A stretch of 38,921 nt of DNA from Phycisphaerae bacterium (GCA_003551645.1 PUND01000139.1:1-38921), one strand, 5' to 3'; positions 18,721 to 26,768 are shown, counted from the first letter of the stretch. Notes: generated by a model not told the origin, from the letters alone. A program made the numbers and translations.

Positions 18721-19213
18721 GGCTTCTGGATGAACCTCCATCGCGTCGAAAAACTCGAAAATCCGCACCAAGGGATAACACACTGCCGGAGGATTTCAAG
18801 CGATTCCCGCTCGCTCGGCTATGCATGCACGACAAAGCGGGCAGGGATGCAGGGAATGAACGGACCGCGGATTGGTCCTTGAGTACACCCGGAAGTGGGC
18901 TGAAAACCCAGGCCGTCGGGCCGAGAGGCCTCCGGAAACCGAACACTTCAGTTTGGACACTGATTTGGAGGTCAGCCGGACTGCTTCGGAACCAATGGGC
19001 CTTTTACGGCCCGTGTCAACACCCGTTTATTTCCTCCGGAATCCGCACGTCAACGGCTGAGATCGACTCGTGTTTGTCGCAGGAGAGCAGCAACGGGCCC
19101 GCCTTAAACAGCATTCTGTCTCTGTGGGCTTTCCGGCCTTGGCAGGCCTCGTGATTATGCCGCCGTCGGCGCAGGCCTTGAGGAATGGCCCTGTTTACGG
19201 TATTCATCTCTGT
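18721..19213. other. Divergent non-coding spacer with several short hairpins
   Basis: 493 bases without a supported gene. It separates the minus-strand FAD oxidoreductase from plus-strand yjbQ. Small stems are visible, such as GGACC/GGTCC near 18857 and GGGCC (18997-19001) with GGCCC (19008-19012). A promoter for yjbQ lies at its right end. Confidence 0.45.
19178..19206 (+). promoter_or_regulatory. Putative promoter of yjbQ giving a leaderless mRNA
   Basis: TTGAGG (19178-19183), a 17-base spacer, and TATTCA (19201-19206), then seven bases to the ATG at 19214. With normal spacing the transcript would start at or next to the A of the ATG, which fits the lack of a ribosome binding site. Confidence 0.45.
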
Positions 19214-19618
19214 ATGCATACGACGAGCTTCGAGGTAAAAACACGGGACCGTGACGACTTTGTGGACATCACCTCGCAGGTTGCCGGGGCCGTTCGGGAC
19301 TCCGGCATTCGCGAAGGGGCGGTGACGGTTTACGTCCCGCACACTACCGCCGGCGTGACCATAAACGAAAACGCAGACCCCAGCGTGGTCCACGACATTA
19401 TCGCAGCGCTCGACACGGCCGTTCCCTGGCGACAGGGTTTCTACCGTCACGGCGAGGGCAACTCGGCCGCCCATGTAAAGAGCTCGCTCATGGGCTGCAA
19501 CACCTGCATACCGGTCCGCGGCGGCTCCATGGCCCTGGGAACCTGGCAGGGAGTGTACTTCTGCGAGTTCGACGGACCCAGGACCCGCCGCGTCATAGTC
19601 ACGATCACCGGTGGGTGA
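19214..19618 (+). CDS. yjbQ: YjbQ/UPF0047 family protein (secondary thiamine-phosphate synthase-type)
   Basis: The protein has 134 residues, the usual size of this single-domain family. Motifs are PHTTAGVTINENADPSVVHD, the GEGNSAAHVKSSLMG loop with its conserved His and Glu, and LGTWQGVYFCEFDGPR ending in RRVIVTI. Some members show weak thiamine-phosphate synthase activity and the true function is unsettled. The cytoplasmic protein forms trimers in known structures. No Shine-Dalgarno precedes the ATG, while a promoter-like pair ends seven bases before it. The frame extends upstream to 19070, but those residues have no resemblance to the family. It stands alone ahead of the rpsB cluster. Confidence 0.92.
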   Translation: MHTTSFEVKTRDRDDFVDITSQVAGAVRDSGIREGAVTVYVPHTTAGVTINENADPSVVHDIIAALDTAVPWRQGFYRHGEGNSAAHVKSSLMGCNTCIPVRGGSMALGTWQGVYFCEFDGPRTRRVIVTITGG

Positions 19619-19724
19619 TGCCCTGGCGTCACGGCCCGGCCATTCAGGCCGTCCCGGCGACAGAACAACACAGGGCTTACTCTGGCAAGAGCCGCGAGGC
19701 CGCGGAAAAATCGCCATAAAGAAC

Positions 19725-19754
19725 TTGACCGCAAGCCCCGACCGGCGTTACGTT
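19725..19754 (+). promoter_or_regulatory. Putative promoter of the rpsB-tsf-pyrH-frr cluster
   Basis: TTGACC (19725-19730) matches the -35 consensus in five positions; TTACGT or TACGTT (19748-19754) follows after 17-18 bases. It predicts a leader of about 125 bases before rpsB. Confidence 0.5.
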
Positions 19755-19885
19755 ACTTCGCTTCAAAGCCCCGGCCGGGGAGATTGTGTCTTTCCGTCAA
19801 TGCCGGCAGGCCCCTGATGTTCAGTAACAGTGATGCCTCGGAGGTCGGATGCCATAATCCGGCCACTCAAGGCGGAGGTGTACAC

Positions 19886-20809
19886 TTGGCCGCACAGATA
19901 GTTAAAGAGTTGATCGACGCGGGGATTCACTTCGGACACCGCGCAAGCAGGTGGAACCCGAAGATGAAGCCCTACATCTACACCAAGCGCAACCTTATCC
20001 ATGTCATCAACGTCAAGGAGACCCTCAAGGGCCTCCTGGCCGCGAAGAAGTTCCTCGCCCGTAGAGTCGCCGACGGAAAGGACATCATGCTGGTGGGCAC
20101 AAAACGCCAGGCCAGGCAGACCGTCCAGACCCAGGCCGAGCGGGTTAAGATGCATTATGTCAACGACCGCTGGCTGGGTGGCATGCTTACGAACTTCCGC
20201 GAGATCCGCAAGCGTATAGGCCGGCTGGAAGAGCTTGAGAAACTCGAGGCCGACGGGCAGCTCGACGCCTATTCCAAGAAGGAAGGCGCCCGCCTGCGTC
20301 GCGAGATGCGGAAGATACAACGCAACCTCGGCGGCATCCGCAACATGAACGGGCTGCCCGGCGCGATGGTGGTCATCGACCAGCGTCGGGAGATCATCGC
20401 GGTCCGCGAGGCGAACAAGATGAAGATCCCGGTCATCGCCCTGCTGGACACCGACAGCGACCCGGACATGGTCGATATCCCCATCCCGGGCAACGACGAC
20501 GCCATGCGGGCAATCGAGATCATCGTCAAGGAGCTTTGCGACGCGGTCGCCGAGGGCCTCAAGGGCCGAGCCGCCGCGGCCGCCGAAGCCGAGAAAGCCG
20601 ACGCCCAGGCCGCCGCGCGTCGCCGCTCCAGCAGGCCCGCCACCGCCCGCGCCGAAGAGCCGTCCGCGGAGGCCGCCCCCGCCGCGGAAGACCAGTCGGA
20701 CCAACCGGCCGAAAACGCCGGCGAATCCGCCAAAGGCGACGACCAGCCGTCTCAACCGCGGACCGACCCGGCCGCGGCCGAGACGAACTCCGAAGGCGAC
20801 AAAAGCTGA
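19886..20809 (+). CDS. rpsB: 30S ribosomal protein S2 with long C-terminal extension
   Basis: The protein has 307 residues. Residues 1-230 match S2 throughout (LIDAGIHFGHRASRWNPKMKPYIY, LVGTKRQARQTVQ, NDRWLGGMLTNF, GLPGAMVVIDQRRE, IPVIALLDTDSDPDMVDIPIPGNDD). The final ~70 residues are an Ala/Glu/Pro-rich, mostly acidic low-complexity tail not found in E. coli S2 (241 residues), which is seen in some planctomycetes. The start is a TTG at 19886 because a strong GGAGG lies seven bases before it and S2 begins right there; the ATG at 19817 lacks a site and would add 23 unrelated residues. First gene of the translation cluster with tsf, pyrH and frr. Confidence 0.95.
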   Translation: MAAQIVKELIDAGIHFGHRASRWNPKMKPYIYTKRNLIHVINVKETLKGLLAAKKFLARRVADGKDIMLVGTKRQARQTVQTQAERVKMHYVNDRWLGGMLTNFREIRKRIGRLEELEKLEADGQLDAYSKKEGARLRREMRKIQRNLGGIRNMNGLPGAMVVIDQRREIIAVREANKMKIPVIALLDTDSDPDMVDIPIPGNDDAMRAIEIIVKELCDAVAEGLKGRAAAAAEAEKADAQAAARRRSSRPATARAEEPSAEAAPAAEDQSDQPAENAGESAKGDDQPSQPRTDPAAAETNSEGDKS

Positions 20810-20902
20810 ATCCGACCGCCGGATTCGGCTCAGACGCGCCGCCCCACGACAGCTTGACCACAGCAATCACACGAGACGATTAATCAGCAATCGGGAGTAA
20901 CC

Positions 20903-21700
20903 ATGGCAGAGATTACCGCCGCAACGGTGAAGGCCCTGCGGGAAGAGACCGGACAGGGCATGATGGATTGCAAGAAGGCCCTCCAGGAAGCCGAAGGCGA
21001 CCTGGAGGCCGCAAGGGACATCCTACGCAGGAAGGGTCTGGCGACCGCCGAGAAAAAGGCCGCCCGCGCCACCAGCGAGGGGCTGATCGGCATCAGCGCC
21101 GCAGACGACGGCAGCACCGCGGCGATGGTCGAGATCCGGTGCGAAACCGACTTCTGCGCCAGAAACGAGGTCTTCCGCGACATGGTCCGGAAGACCGCGG
21201 ACATGGCCCTTCAGGCCGGCGGCGAGGGGCCGGTCGAGCCGACCGAGCAGATGCTCCAGGCGGTTCAGGATACCCTCACCCAGATCGGCGAGAACATGTC
21301 GCTGGCCCGGGCCGTGAAGGTCAGCGCCCCGCGCGTCGGGACCTATCTGCACCACAACGGCAAAGTCGGCGTGCTGGTCGGCGTCGAGGGCGAAATCGAC
21401 GACAACACCCTCAACGACCTGTGCATGCACATCGCCTTCGCCGACCCGATGGGCATCACCACCGAGGATGTACCGGCCGATCTGGTCGAGAAGGAAAAGC
21501 AGTTCGCCCGCGAGGAGGCCGCCGAAAGCGGCAAGCCGGCGGACATCGTCGAGAAGATGGTCACCGGCAAGGTCCGGAAGTTCCTCGAGGCCAACGCCCT
21601 GCTGGCCCAGCCCTTCGTCCGCGACGACAAGAAGAAGGTCCAGGACATCCTCGGCGACGCGAAGGTCACCACATTCGCCCGCTTCGCCGTGGGCGGCTGA
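20903..21700 (+). CDS. tsf: Translation elongation factor Ts
   Basis: The protein has 265 residues (E. coli 283). It recycles EF-Tu by expelling GDP. The N-terminal UBA-like domain has VKALREETGQGMMDCKKALQ (9-28); the core carries the signature VEIRCETDFCARNEVF (about 75-90) and the C-terminal part has EKMVTGKVRKFLEANALLAQPFV. GGGAG lies five bases before the ATG. It follows rpsB by 93 bases and precedes pyrH by 21 bases, the standard bacterial order. Confidence 0.97.
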   Translation: MAEITAATVKALREETGQGMMDCKKALQEAEGDLEAARDILRRKGLATAEKKAARATSEGLIGISAADDGSTAAMVEIRCETDFCARNEVFRDMVRKTADMALQAGGEGPVEPTEQMLQAVQDTLTQIGENMSLARAVKVSAPRVGTYLHHNGKVGVLVGVEGEIDDNTLNDLCMHIAFADPMGITTEDVPADLVEKEKQFAREEAAESGKPADIVEKMVTGKVRKFLEANALLAQPFVRDDKKKVQDILGDAKVTTFARFAVGG

Positions 21701-21721
21701 TACAGACACAGGATTTTAAAG

Positions 21722-22444
21722 ATGGCCAGGCGCCCCCGAATCAAGCGAGCGCTGGTGAAGCTGTCCGGGGAGAGTTTCTGCACGCCCGGTCAGCGCGGCA
21801 TAGTTGCCGCGTCCACAGCCACGGTGGTGGACGAAATCCAGCCCGTGGTCGAGTCCGGGGTGCAGCTCGCGCTTGTGGTCGGCGGCGGAAACATGGTCCG
21901 CGGGCGCGACTTCGCCGCCAACCCGCACATCCACCGCGCGACGGCCGACTACATGGGCATGCTGGCGACCGTCATCAACGCCCTGGCGCTTCAGGACGCC
22001 CTGGAAAGCCGAGGGCTGCCGACGCGAGTGCTCAGCGCGATCACCATGACCAGCGTCTGCGAGCCGTTCATCCGGCGCCGCGCCATCCGCCACCTGGAAA
22101 AAGGCCGTATAGTCATCCTCGCCGCCGGCACCGGAAGCCCGTTCTTCACCACCGACACCTGCGCTGCGCTGCGGGCCAACGAAATCAGCGCCGACGCCCT
22201 GCTCAAGGCCACCAAGGTGGACGGCGTCTTCGACGCCGACCCCGCTGAAAACCCGGACGCCGAGCGGTTCGACCGGCTCAGCTACCAAGACGTGCTCACC
22301 AGGCAGCTCGGCGTGATGGACCTGACGGCCATCTCAATGTGCATGGAAAGCAAAATGCCCATTATTGTGTTCACCCTGGCCTCGGCCGGCAACCTGGCCG
22401 GCGTCGTGGCCGGTGAGGATATCGGAACCATTATCACCGAATAA
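21722..22444 (+). CDS. pyrH: Uridylate kinase (UMP kinase)
   Basis: The protein has 240 residues, standard length. It is an amino-acid-kinase-fold enzyme making UDP from UMP. Motifs: ALVKLSGESF (10-19), VVGGGNMVRG (52-61), ADYMGMLATVINALALQDAL (74-93), AAGTGSPFFTTDTCAALRANEI and LLKATKVDGVFDADP. AGGA lies about eight bases before the ATG. It starts 21 bases after tsf and ends 14 bases before frr, so it belongs to the same transcript. Confidence 0.97.
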   Translation: MARRPRIKRALVKLSGESFCTPGQRGIVAASTATVVDEIQPVVESGVQLALVVGGGNMVRGRDFAANPHIHRATADYMGMLATVINALALQDALESRGLPTRVLSAITMTSVCEPFIRRRAIRHLEKGRIVILAAGTGSPFFTTDTCAALRANEISADALLKATKVDGVFDADPAENPDAERFDRLSYQDVLTRQLGVMDLTAISMCMESKMPIIVFTLASAGNLAGVVAGEDIGTIITE

Positions 22445-22458
22445 ACGGGAGCTTGCCC

Positions 22459-23019
22459 ATGCCGCTGGACGAAATACTGCTTGAGACCGAGGAGAAGATG
22501 GAATCGGCCGTGGAATATCTCCGCAAGGAGTTCCGCGGAATCCGCACCGGTCAGGCCTCGGTCGGGCTGGTGGACCACATAAAGGTCGATTACTACGGCT
22601 CGCCCACGGACCTGAGGCAGTTGGCGAGCATCGCCACGCCGGAGCCAAACCTGATCGTCATCAAGCCGTTCGACCCCAACAGCTTGAAGGATATCGAAAA
22701 GGCGATTATCGCAAGCGACCTGGGGATAACGCCTCAGTCCGACAAGAACATCATCCGCCTGAACGTGCCGGCCCTGTCCATCGAGCGGCGCAAGCAACTG
22801 GCCAACCAGGTAAAGAAGATGGCCGAGCAGGCCCGCGTCGCCGTCCGCAACGCACGCCGCGACGGCAACAAGCAGCTCGAGAAGGAGCAGAAAAGCTCCG
22901 AGATAACCGAGGACGACGCCTACACCGGCAAGGAAAAAACACAGGAACTCACCAACGAGTATGAAAAGAAGATAGACGAGCTGCTCGATGCGAAGGTAAA
23001 GGACATCGAGGAAAGCTGA
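22459..23019 (+). CDS. frr: Ribosome recycling factor
   Basis: The protein has 186 residues, matching the family's 185. It splits post-termination ribosomes with EF-G. EFRGIRTGQASVGLVDHIKVDYYG (about 25-48), LIVIKPFDPN, LNVPALSIERRKQL and KKMAEQARVAVRNARRDGN are characteristic. The ATG at 22459 has GGGAG seven bases upstream; a TTG two codons earlier is inside the spacer and unlikely. Last protein gene in the rpsB cluster; tRNA-Lys starts 30 bases later. Confidence 0.97.
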   Translation: MPLDEILLETEEKMESAVEYLRKEFRGIRTGQASVGLVDHIKVDYYGSPTDLRQLASIATPEPNLIVIKPFDPNSLKDIEKAIIASDLGITPQSDKNIIRLNVPALSIERRKQLANQVKKMAEQARVAVRNARRDGNKQLEKEQKSSEITEDDAYTGKEKTQELTNEYEKKIDELLDAKVKDIEES

Positions 23020-23027
23020 CCGCCGAG

Positions 23028-23033
23028 TATAAT
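23028..23033 (+). promoter_or_regulatory. Possible -10 box of tRNA-Lys
   Basis: A perfect TATAAT sits 16 bases before the tRNA, but no convincing -35 is found 16-18 bases upstream, inside the end of frr. The tRNA could also be processed from the frr transcript. Confidence 0.4.
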
Positions 23034-23049
23034 GAGCGGATGAATAGGC

Positions 23050-23122
23050 GGGGGAGTAGCTCAGTTGGAAGAGCAACGGCCTTTTAAGCCGTAGGTCGTG
23101 GGTTCGAGTCCCACCTCCCTCA
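23050..23122 (+). tRNA. tRNA-Lys (anticodon TTT)
   Basis: Full cloverleaf of 73 bases: acceptor GGGGGAG with CTCCCTC (one G-T pair), D arm GCTC/GAGC, anticodon stem ACGGC/GCCGT with loop CTTTTAA, T stem GTGGG/CCCAC around TTCGAGT, discriminator A. The 3' CCA is not encoded. Confidence 0.97.
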
Positions 23123-23129
23123 TTTGGAG

Positions 23130-23164
23130 TTGCGAATGGCGAGTCGCGAATTGTGAATTGTGAA
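23130..23164. repeat. Five tandem 7-bp units downstream of tRNA-Lys
   Basis: TTGCGAA, TGGCGAG, TCGCGAA, TTGTGAA and TTGTGAA lie in exact 7-base register eight bases after the tRNA. The remaining spacer up to the tRNA-Glu promoter shows nothing else. Confidence 0.6.
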
Positions 23165-23292
23165 GTCACGAGGCCCGCATCGCGCGGACTGAAGGGCGCA
23201 CTGCTGAGGGAAGCCGAAGGGCCTTTTTGACTGCGGCGGCCTTGAGCCGGTGTGGATGACGACTTGTGCGACGTGCCGCCGACGCAATCAGC

Positions 23293-23321
23293 TTGCGGCC
23301 GAAGCCCGCAATCTGTATCAT
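23293..23321 (+). promoter_or_regulatory. Putative promoter of tRNA-Glu
   Basis: TTGCGG (23293-23298), 17 bases, TATCAT (23316-23321); the tRNA begins 16 bases on. Spacing is ideal, the -35 shares TTGCG with other promoters in the window. Confidence 0.55.
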
Positions 23322-23336
23322 CCCCGCTGCAATACC

Positions 23337-23408
23337 GGCCCCATCGTCTAGTGGTTAGGACACGGGCTTTTCAAGCCCGCGACCCGGGTTCGAATCCCGG
23401 TGGGGTCA
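23337..23408 (+). tRNA. tRNA-Glu (anticodon TTC)
   Basis: Full cloverleaf of 72 bases: acceptor GGCCCCA with TGGGGTC (one G-T pair), D arm GTC/GAC, anticodon stem CGGGC/GCCCG with loop TTTTCAA, T stem CCGGG/CCCGG around TTCGAAT, discriminator A. CCA is not encoded. Confidence 0.97.
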
Positions 23409-23464
23409 GTTGAGGTAAGTCGCCGCTGTATCAGCCACTTACGCAAGATTCGGCAAACTCTCGC

Positions 23465-23487
23465 AACCCCTCGTATTCGTAGGGGTT
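23465..23487 (+). terminator. Hairpin downstream of tRNA-Glu
   Basis: AACCCCT (23465-23471) pairs with AGGGGTT (23481-23487) around a nine-base loop. It is followed by TGTGCC and not a T run, so terminator activity is uncertain. Confidence 0.35.
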
Positions 23488-23648
23488 TGTGCCTTCCCCG
23501 GCCGTCGGCCCATTCTGCGCCCTGCCCTGCCCTTGCGGGCCGTTGCGGTCCAATGCCGACGTATGATGCATCGCTTTTTGCAGCGCGCTGCACGGCCCGC
23601 CGACGCCCTCGGTCGCCGTCCGGAGGTCCTGAAACAGCCCTCGGCATA

Positions 23649-24857
23649 CTACGGTTTTTCCTCATCAGGTTCGGCGAAACCGGTCCTTCCCGCCAGGGCA
23701 TACCGGCGGCGGTAATCCGCTGGCGTGGCCCCCGTTGTCCGGCGGAAGAACGCGCAGAAATGCTGCTCGTATTCAAAGCCGCACTTCTCGGCGACCTGGC
23801 TGACGTTAAGGTCGGTATGGGTCAGCAGTTCCTTAGCCCGGCGCACGCGCTCCGCGGCGATGCAGTCGTTGACGGTCCGGCCCAGGATGCTGCGAAACTG
23901 CCGTTCCAGCCAGCGCCGCCCCACCGGCACCTCCCGCAGCACGTCGGGTACCCCTATTGGGTCGCACGCCCTCTGGCGAATGAACCGCACCGCGTCGGCG
24001 ACCTCCGGAACGGGAATCGCCAGCATGTCCGACGACCACCGCACCACCACCTCCAACGGCGGCACGGGGATTGGCTCCTTCGGGGGCGATTCACCGTCCA
24101 TCATGCCATCGAGCAGCTCGGCCGCCCTGTAGCCGATACGGTCGGCGCCGAACTCGATGCCGCTCAGCGGCACTGCCGCCGATTCGCAGATAAGCTCGTC
24201 GTTGCCCGCGGCGAGTATGGAAAGCTCCTCCGGGACGCGAACGCCTATCTCCAGACAGTGCATCAAAAGCTCCCAGGCGCGGTATTCATCCGCCGCCAGC
24301 ACGCCGACCGGCCTGGGCAGATCGCGAATCCAGTCAGGAAAACCCGCCTTGTCCTTGCCCTCGATCCCGCCGGTATCGGCGTAGCCGGCCGGGATGAACT
24401 CGCGAAACTCGCCGCTGTCGCAGACGACCTCGGCGAATCCATCGCGGCGCTGAGTGCTGAACAACCTGTCCATATAACCCACATAGGCGAAGTTGCGGAA
24501 TCCGCGTTCGAGGAAGTGCTCCCCGGCCAGTCGGCCTATGGCGGCGTTGTCGGGGATGACGAACGCGAAAGGCCAGTCGAGGTCGCCGCTGGCAACGCAC
24601 ACGCCGGGGATGCGCCGGCCGGCCAGCTCTTCATGCACCTGGCTGAGCAGCCAGTCGCCCAGAGCGCCATCGCAGGGCATGCCGGCAAGCGACAGCTTCT
24701 GCCGGCCGCCGAACAGATAGGGCACTATGGTCCAGCGGCCGCGCGACCGCGCGTAGCGGATGATGCCGCGGAGGTTCTCGCGCGAATACCAGTACGCCAG
24801 GTCCGCCAGGACCACTACTCGACGTCGCTCCGGGGACTTTTTTCCGCTCGCGCTCAT
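23649..24857 (-). CDS. XylR-type AraC family transcriptional regulator
   Basis: The protein has 402 residues. Residues ~12-290 form a LacI/periplasmic-binding-type sugar sensor (VVVLADLAYWYSRENLRGIIRYA at the start, IPDNAAIGRLAGEHFLERGF, VGVLAADEYRAWELL, ILAAGNDELICESA), and ~300-395 an AraC DNA-binding domain with two helix-turn-helix units (VGRRWLERQFRSILGR; LNVSQVAEKCGFEYEQHFCAFFRRTTGATPADYRRRY). This is the xylose-regulator architecture; the ligand is probably a sugar. ATG 24857 has AAGGA seven bases upstream. Its promoter overlaps GCAA/TTGC half-sites, suggesting autoregulation. It diverges from two PEP-CTERM genes, one a beta-glucanase, which it may control; that link is inference from position. 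Confidence 0.92.
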   Translation of the reverse strand: MSASGKKSPERRRVVVLADLAYWYSRENLRGIIRYARSRGRWTIVPYLFGGRQKLSLAGMPCDGALGDWLLSQVHEELAGRRIPGVCVASGDLDWPFAFVIPDNAAIGRLAGEHFLERGFRNFAYVGYMDRLFSTQRRDGFAEVVCDSGEFREFIPAGYADTGGIEGKDKAGFPDWIRDLPRPVGVLAADEYRAWELLMHCLEIGVRVPEELSILAAGNDELICESAAVPLSGIEFGADRIGYRAAELLDGMMDGESPPKEPIPVPPLEVVVRWSSDMLAIPVPEVADAVRFIRQRACDPIGVPDVLREVPVGRRWLERQFRSILGRTVNDCIAAERVRRAKELLTHTDLNVSQVAEKCGFEYEQHFCAFFRRTTGATPADYRRRYALAGRTGFAEPDEEKP

Positions 24858-24885
24858 TACGAAATCCTTGTCGCAATCGTTGCAT

Positions 24886-24913
24886 ATTATAACGCAATAT
24901 TGTCTAGGCGCAA
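24886..24913 (-). promoter_or_regulatory. Promoter of the XylR-type regulator with overlapping GCAA/TTGC half-sites
   Basis: Minus strand TTGCGC (24913-24908), 16 bases, TATAAT (24891-24886). GCAA (24873-24876), TTGC (24880-24883) and GCAA (24894-24897) surround the -10 as direct and inverted half-sites, where an autoregulator could bind. Confidence 0.5.
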
Positions 24914-24947
24914 AGGGAAAACGCGGTAGAATGTCTTATGAATGAGC

Positions 24948-24966
24948 AGGCCCCGCGTCGGGGCCT
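24948..24966 (+). promoter_or_regulatory. Hairpin in the leader of the first PEP-CTERM gene
   Basis: AGGCCCC pairs with GGGGCCT around GCGTC, about 50 bases before the GTG start. No T run follows. The second PEP-CTERM gene also has a GC-rich hairpin just ahead of it. Confidence 0.45.
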
Positions 24967-25017
24967 TGGTAACACGAGGGCATGATTGGCATGTCCCGGA
25001 ACGTAAGGAGGTGCACA

Positions 25018-25770
25018 GTGAGCAAAGGAATCAGCAAATTTTTGGTTGCAGCATGCGTTGTGCTTGCAGCCGCGGCGGCCGCACAGGCCAGCGTCATCTA
25101 CCAGCAGACGTTCGACAACACCACGGGGGCAGAGATTCACCGTCCGGACATTCACTCCGACTACGGGTGGACAGCCCATTTCACGACCGGCGGAAACTAC
25201 TCGGACAACACCGACTGGCAAGTCAGTGATGGAGAGGGCGATCCGCACTACGGGACCACGGAGGGCTGGCTATACGCGGGCATGCACTGGGGCGCCGGTG
25301 ATACCACCCGCACCCTTCTGTGGACCCCGGATGTCAATGTGGACGTCTCGGAAATCACAGAGGTGAACTGGTGGCAGGCGAACTCGCATAGCGACCATCG
25401 CTTCCAGGTGGCGCTTCGCATGGACGGCGCGTGGTACGTCTCTGAACTGGCCGATGCACAGGAGCACGATGACGTCTGGGGCGACGATGTGGCAACGCTG
25501 GGCAGCCGCATCACGTTCGAATTCGACGGCAAGGATTGGTACGAGTTGAATTTCGACGGCGACTTCCCGAATATCGACAGTACAGTGGGATTGAGCATCG
25601 GCGACCCGACTTCGCTGCCGGGCGGAACGGTGGCTGCGATCGGCCTCTACATCGATGGCAATGCCGAGGGCCGCCGCATAGACACCTTCACCGTCATCCC
25701 CGAGCCGGCGACGCTGGCGGTTCTGGGCATCGGCGGTCTGGGCGTTCTGCTTCGCCGCAGGAGAAGCTAA
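25018..25770 (+). CDS. Secreted PEP-CTERM sorting-domain protein, unknown function
   Basis: The protein has 250 residues. The GTG start has AAGGAGG ending six bases upstream; an ATG at 24982 lacks a site. A signal peptide (VSKGISKFLVAACVVLAAAA then AQA) is followed by a roughly 200-residue beta-rich domain with many Trp, Asp and Gly residues and one stretch (TLLWTPDVNVDVSEITEVNWW) suggestive of a jelly-roll or concanavalin-like fold; I cannot name the family. The C-terminus VIPEPATLAVLGIGGLGVLL followed by RRRRS is a PEP-CTERM sorting signal (PEP, hydrophobic helix, Arg cluster) recognised by an exosortase, which is not in this window. The protein is expected at the cell surface or exopolymer. 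It precedes a GH16 enzyme with the same tail. Confidence 0.9.
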   Translation: MSKGISKFLVAACVVLAAAAAAQASVIYQQTFDNTTGAEIHRPDIHSDYGWTAHFTTGGNYSDNTDWQVSDGEGDPHYGTTEGWLYAGMHWGAGDTTRTLLWTPDVNVDVSEITEVNWWQANSHSDHRFQVALRMDGAWYVSELADAQEHDDVWGDDVATLGSRITFEFDGKDWYELNFDGDFPNIDSTVGLSIGDPTSLPGGTVAAIGLYIDGNAEGRRIDTFTVIPEPATLAVLGIGGLGVLLRRRRS

Positions 25771-25848
25771 AGGCAACGGCCAACAGCCGGTTCGGTTAGG
25801 GTGTTTGCTGGCCCGTTGTCCGCCCTACGGATATGGCGATTTTGCGAG

Positions 25849-25888
25849 ATGCGGGCGGATTCCGCATGGGGTCCGCCCGCTATTTTTA
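25849..25888 (+). terminator. Intrinsic terminator between the two PEP-CTERM genes, with a competing stem
   Basis: GCGGGCGGA (25851-25859) pairs perfectly with TCCGCCCGC (25872-25880), followed by TATTTTTA (25881-25888). ATGCGG (25849-25854) could instead pair with CCGCAT (25862-25867), which would block the terminator. It lies 31 bases before the GH16 start, so it may end the first transcript or act as a switch for the second. Confidence 0.75.
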
Positions 25889-25910
25889 CCCGCATCGGAG
25901 GGAACACACC

Positions 25911-26768
25911 GTGAGATACACAGTACTATGCCCGCTTATCACCCTTGCGTTTGCCTGCACCGCCTTCGGCGCGGTCCCCGAAGACTATGTGCTGGTCTGG
26001 GAAGATGATTTTGAAGGCGACTCGCTGGACGAGGACAATTGGCGGCACAGGTATACCGGCGAGCGCCGCGGCGCGTACAACACCTCCGACGCCGTCAGCG
26101 TCTCCGACGGACGGCTTTCCATAAAGACGTCCTACAACGCCAGCGAGGACCGCTATGAGACCGGCATGATCGGCACGCAGGACACCTTCCAGCAGACCTA
26201 CGGGTATTTCGAGGCCCGGATCAAGCTACAGCAGGAGGGCGGGCACTGGTCGGCCTTCTGGCTGCAGTCGCCGAACATCCACAACGAGAGCGACCCCCCG
26301 GACCCGGCCAACAACGGCGCCGAGATAGATGTGATGGAGTATCGCCAGTATCACGACGCCATGCAGCACGCCCTGCACTGGAACAGCTACGAAGATGGGT
26401 ACCACAAACACATCGACGAAGAGCTCAGCAACTGGCCGAACGATTTTTCACCGGACGATGACGGCTTCCACACCTTCGGCCTGCACTGGACCGAACACGG
26501 GTACACGTTCTACATCGACGGCGTCGAGACCTGGCAGACGACCGAGGCGCTCTCCCACCGGGACCAGTACATGATCCTCAGCACGGAGGTCCCCACGCCT
26601 GGAACCGGCGAGGTGGGCTGGGCCGGCGGCAATCTCGACTGGGCCGATGAGGGCCATGAAGATGGAATCTATGTCGATTATGTCCGCGTATATGTTCCCG
26701 AGCCGGCGACGCTGGCGGCTCTGGGCATCGGTGGTCTGGGCGTTCTGCTTCGCCGCAGGAGAAGCTGA
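25911..26768 (+). CDS. Secreted GH16 family beta-glucanase with PEP-CTERM tail
   Basis: The protein has 285 residues. GTG 25911 has GGAGG nine bases upstream and starts a signal peptide (MRYTVLCPLITLAFACTAFG). The mature part is a GH16 concanavalin-like domain: LVWEDDFEGDSLDEDNW at the front, YGYFEARIKL, and the catalytic GAEIDVMEYRQY with nucleophile E138, D140 and acid/base E143. DYVRVY ends the domain, then VPEPATLAALGIGGLGVLL with the Arg-rich end sorts it to the surface. Family members hydrolyse beta-1,3/1,4-glucans, laminarin, agar or carrageenan; the substrate here is undetermined. The tail is nearly identical at the nucleotide level to that of the preceding gene. Confidence 0.94.
   Translation: MRYTVLCPLITLAFACTAFGAVPEDYVLVWEDDFEGDSLDEDNWRHRYTGERRGAYNTSDAVSVSDGRLSIKTSYNASEDRYETGMIGTQDTFQQTYGYFEARIKLQQEGGHWSAFWLQSPNIHNESDPPDPANNGAEIDVMEYRQYHDAMQHALHWNSYEDGYHKHIDEELSNWPNDFSPDDDGFHTFGLHWTEHGYTFYIDGVETWQTTEALSHRDQYMILSTEVPTPGTGEVGWAGGNLDWADEGHEDGIYVDYVRVYVPEPATLAALGIGGLGVLLRRRRS

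Noticed and set aside
22282-23169. A 295-codon minus frame across frr and tRNA-Lys
   Set aside because: It runs antisense through pyrH, frr and a tRNA, so it cannot be real.
25810-25845. Sigma-54 type promoter (GG-N10-GC) before the GH16 gene
   Set aside because: Only the GG and GC positions match; the -12 TTGC is missing.
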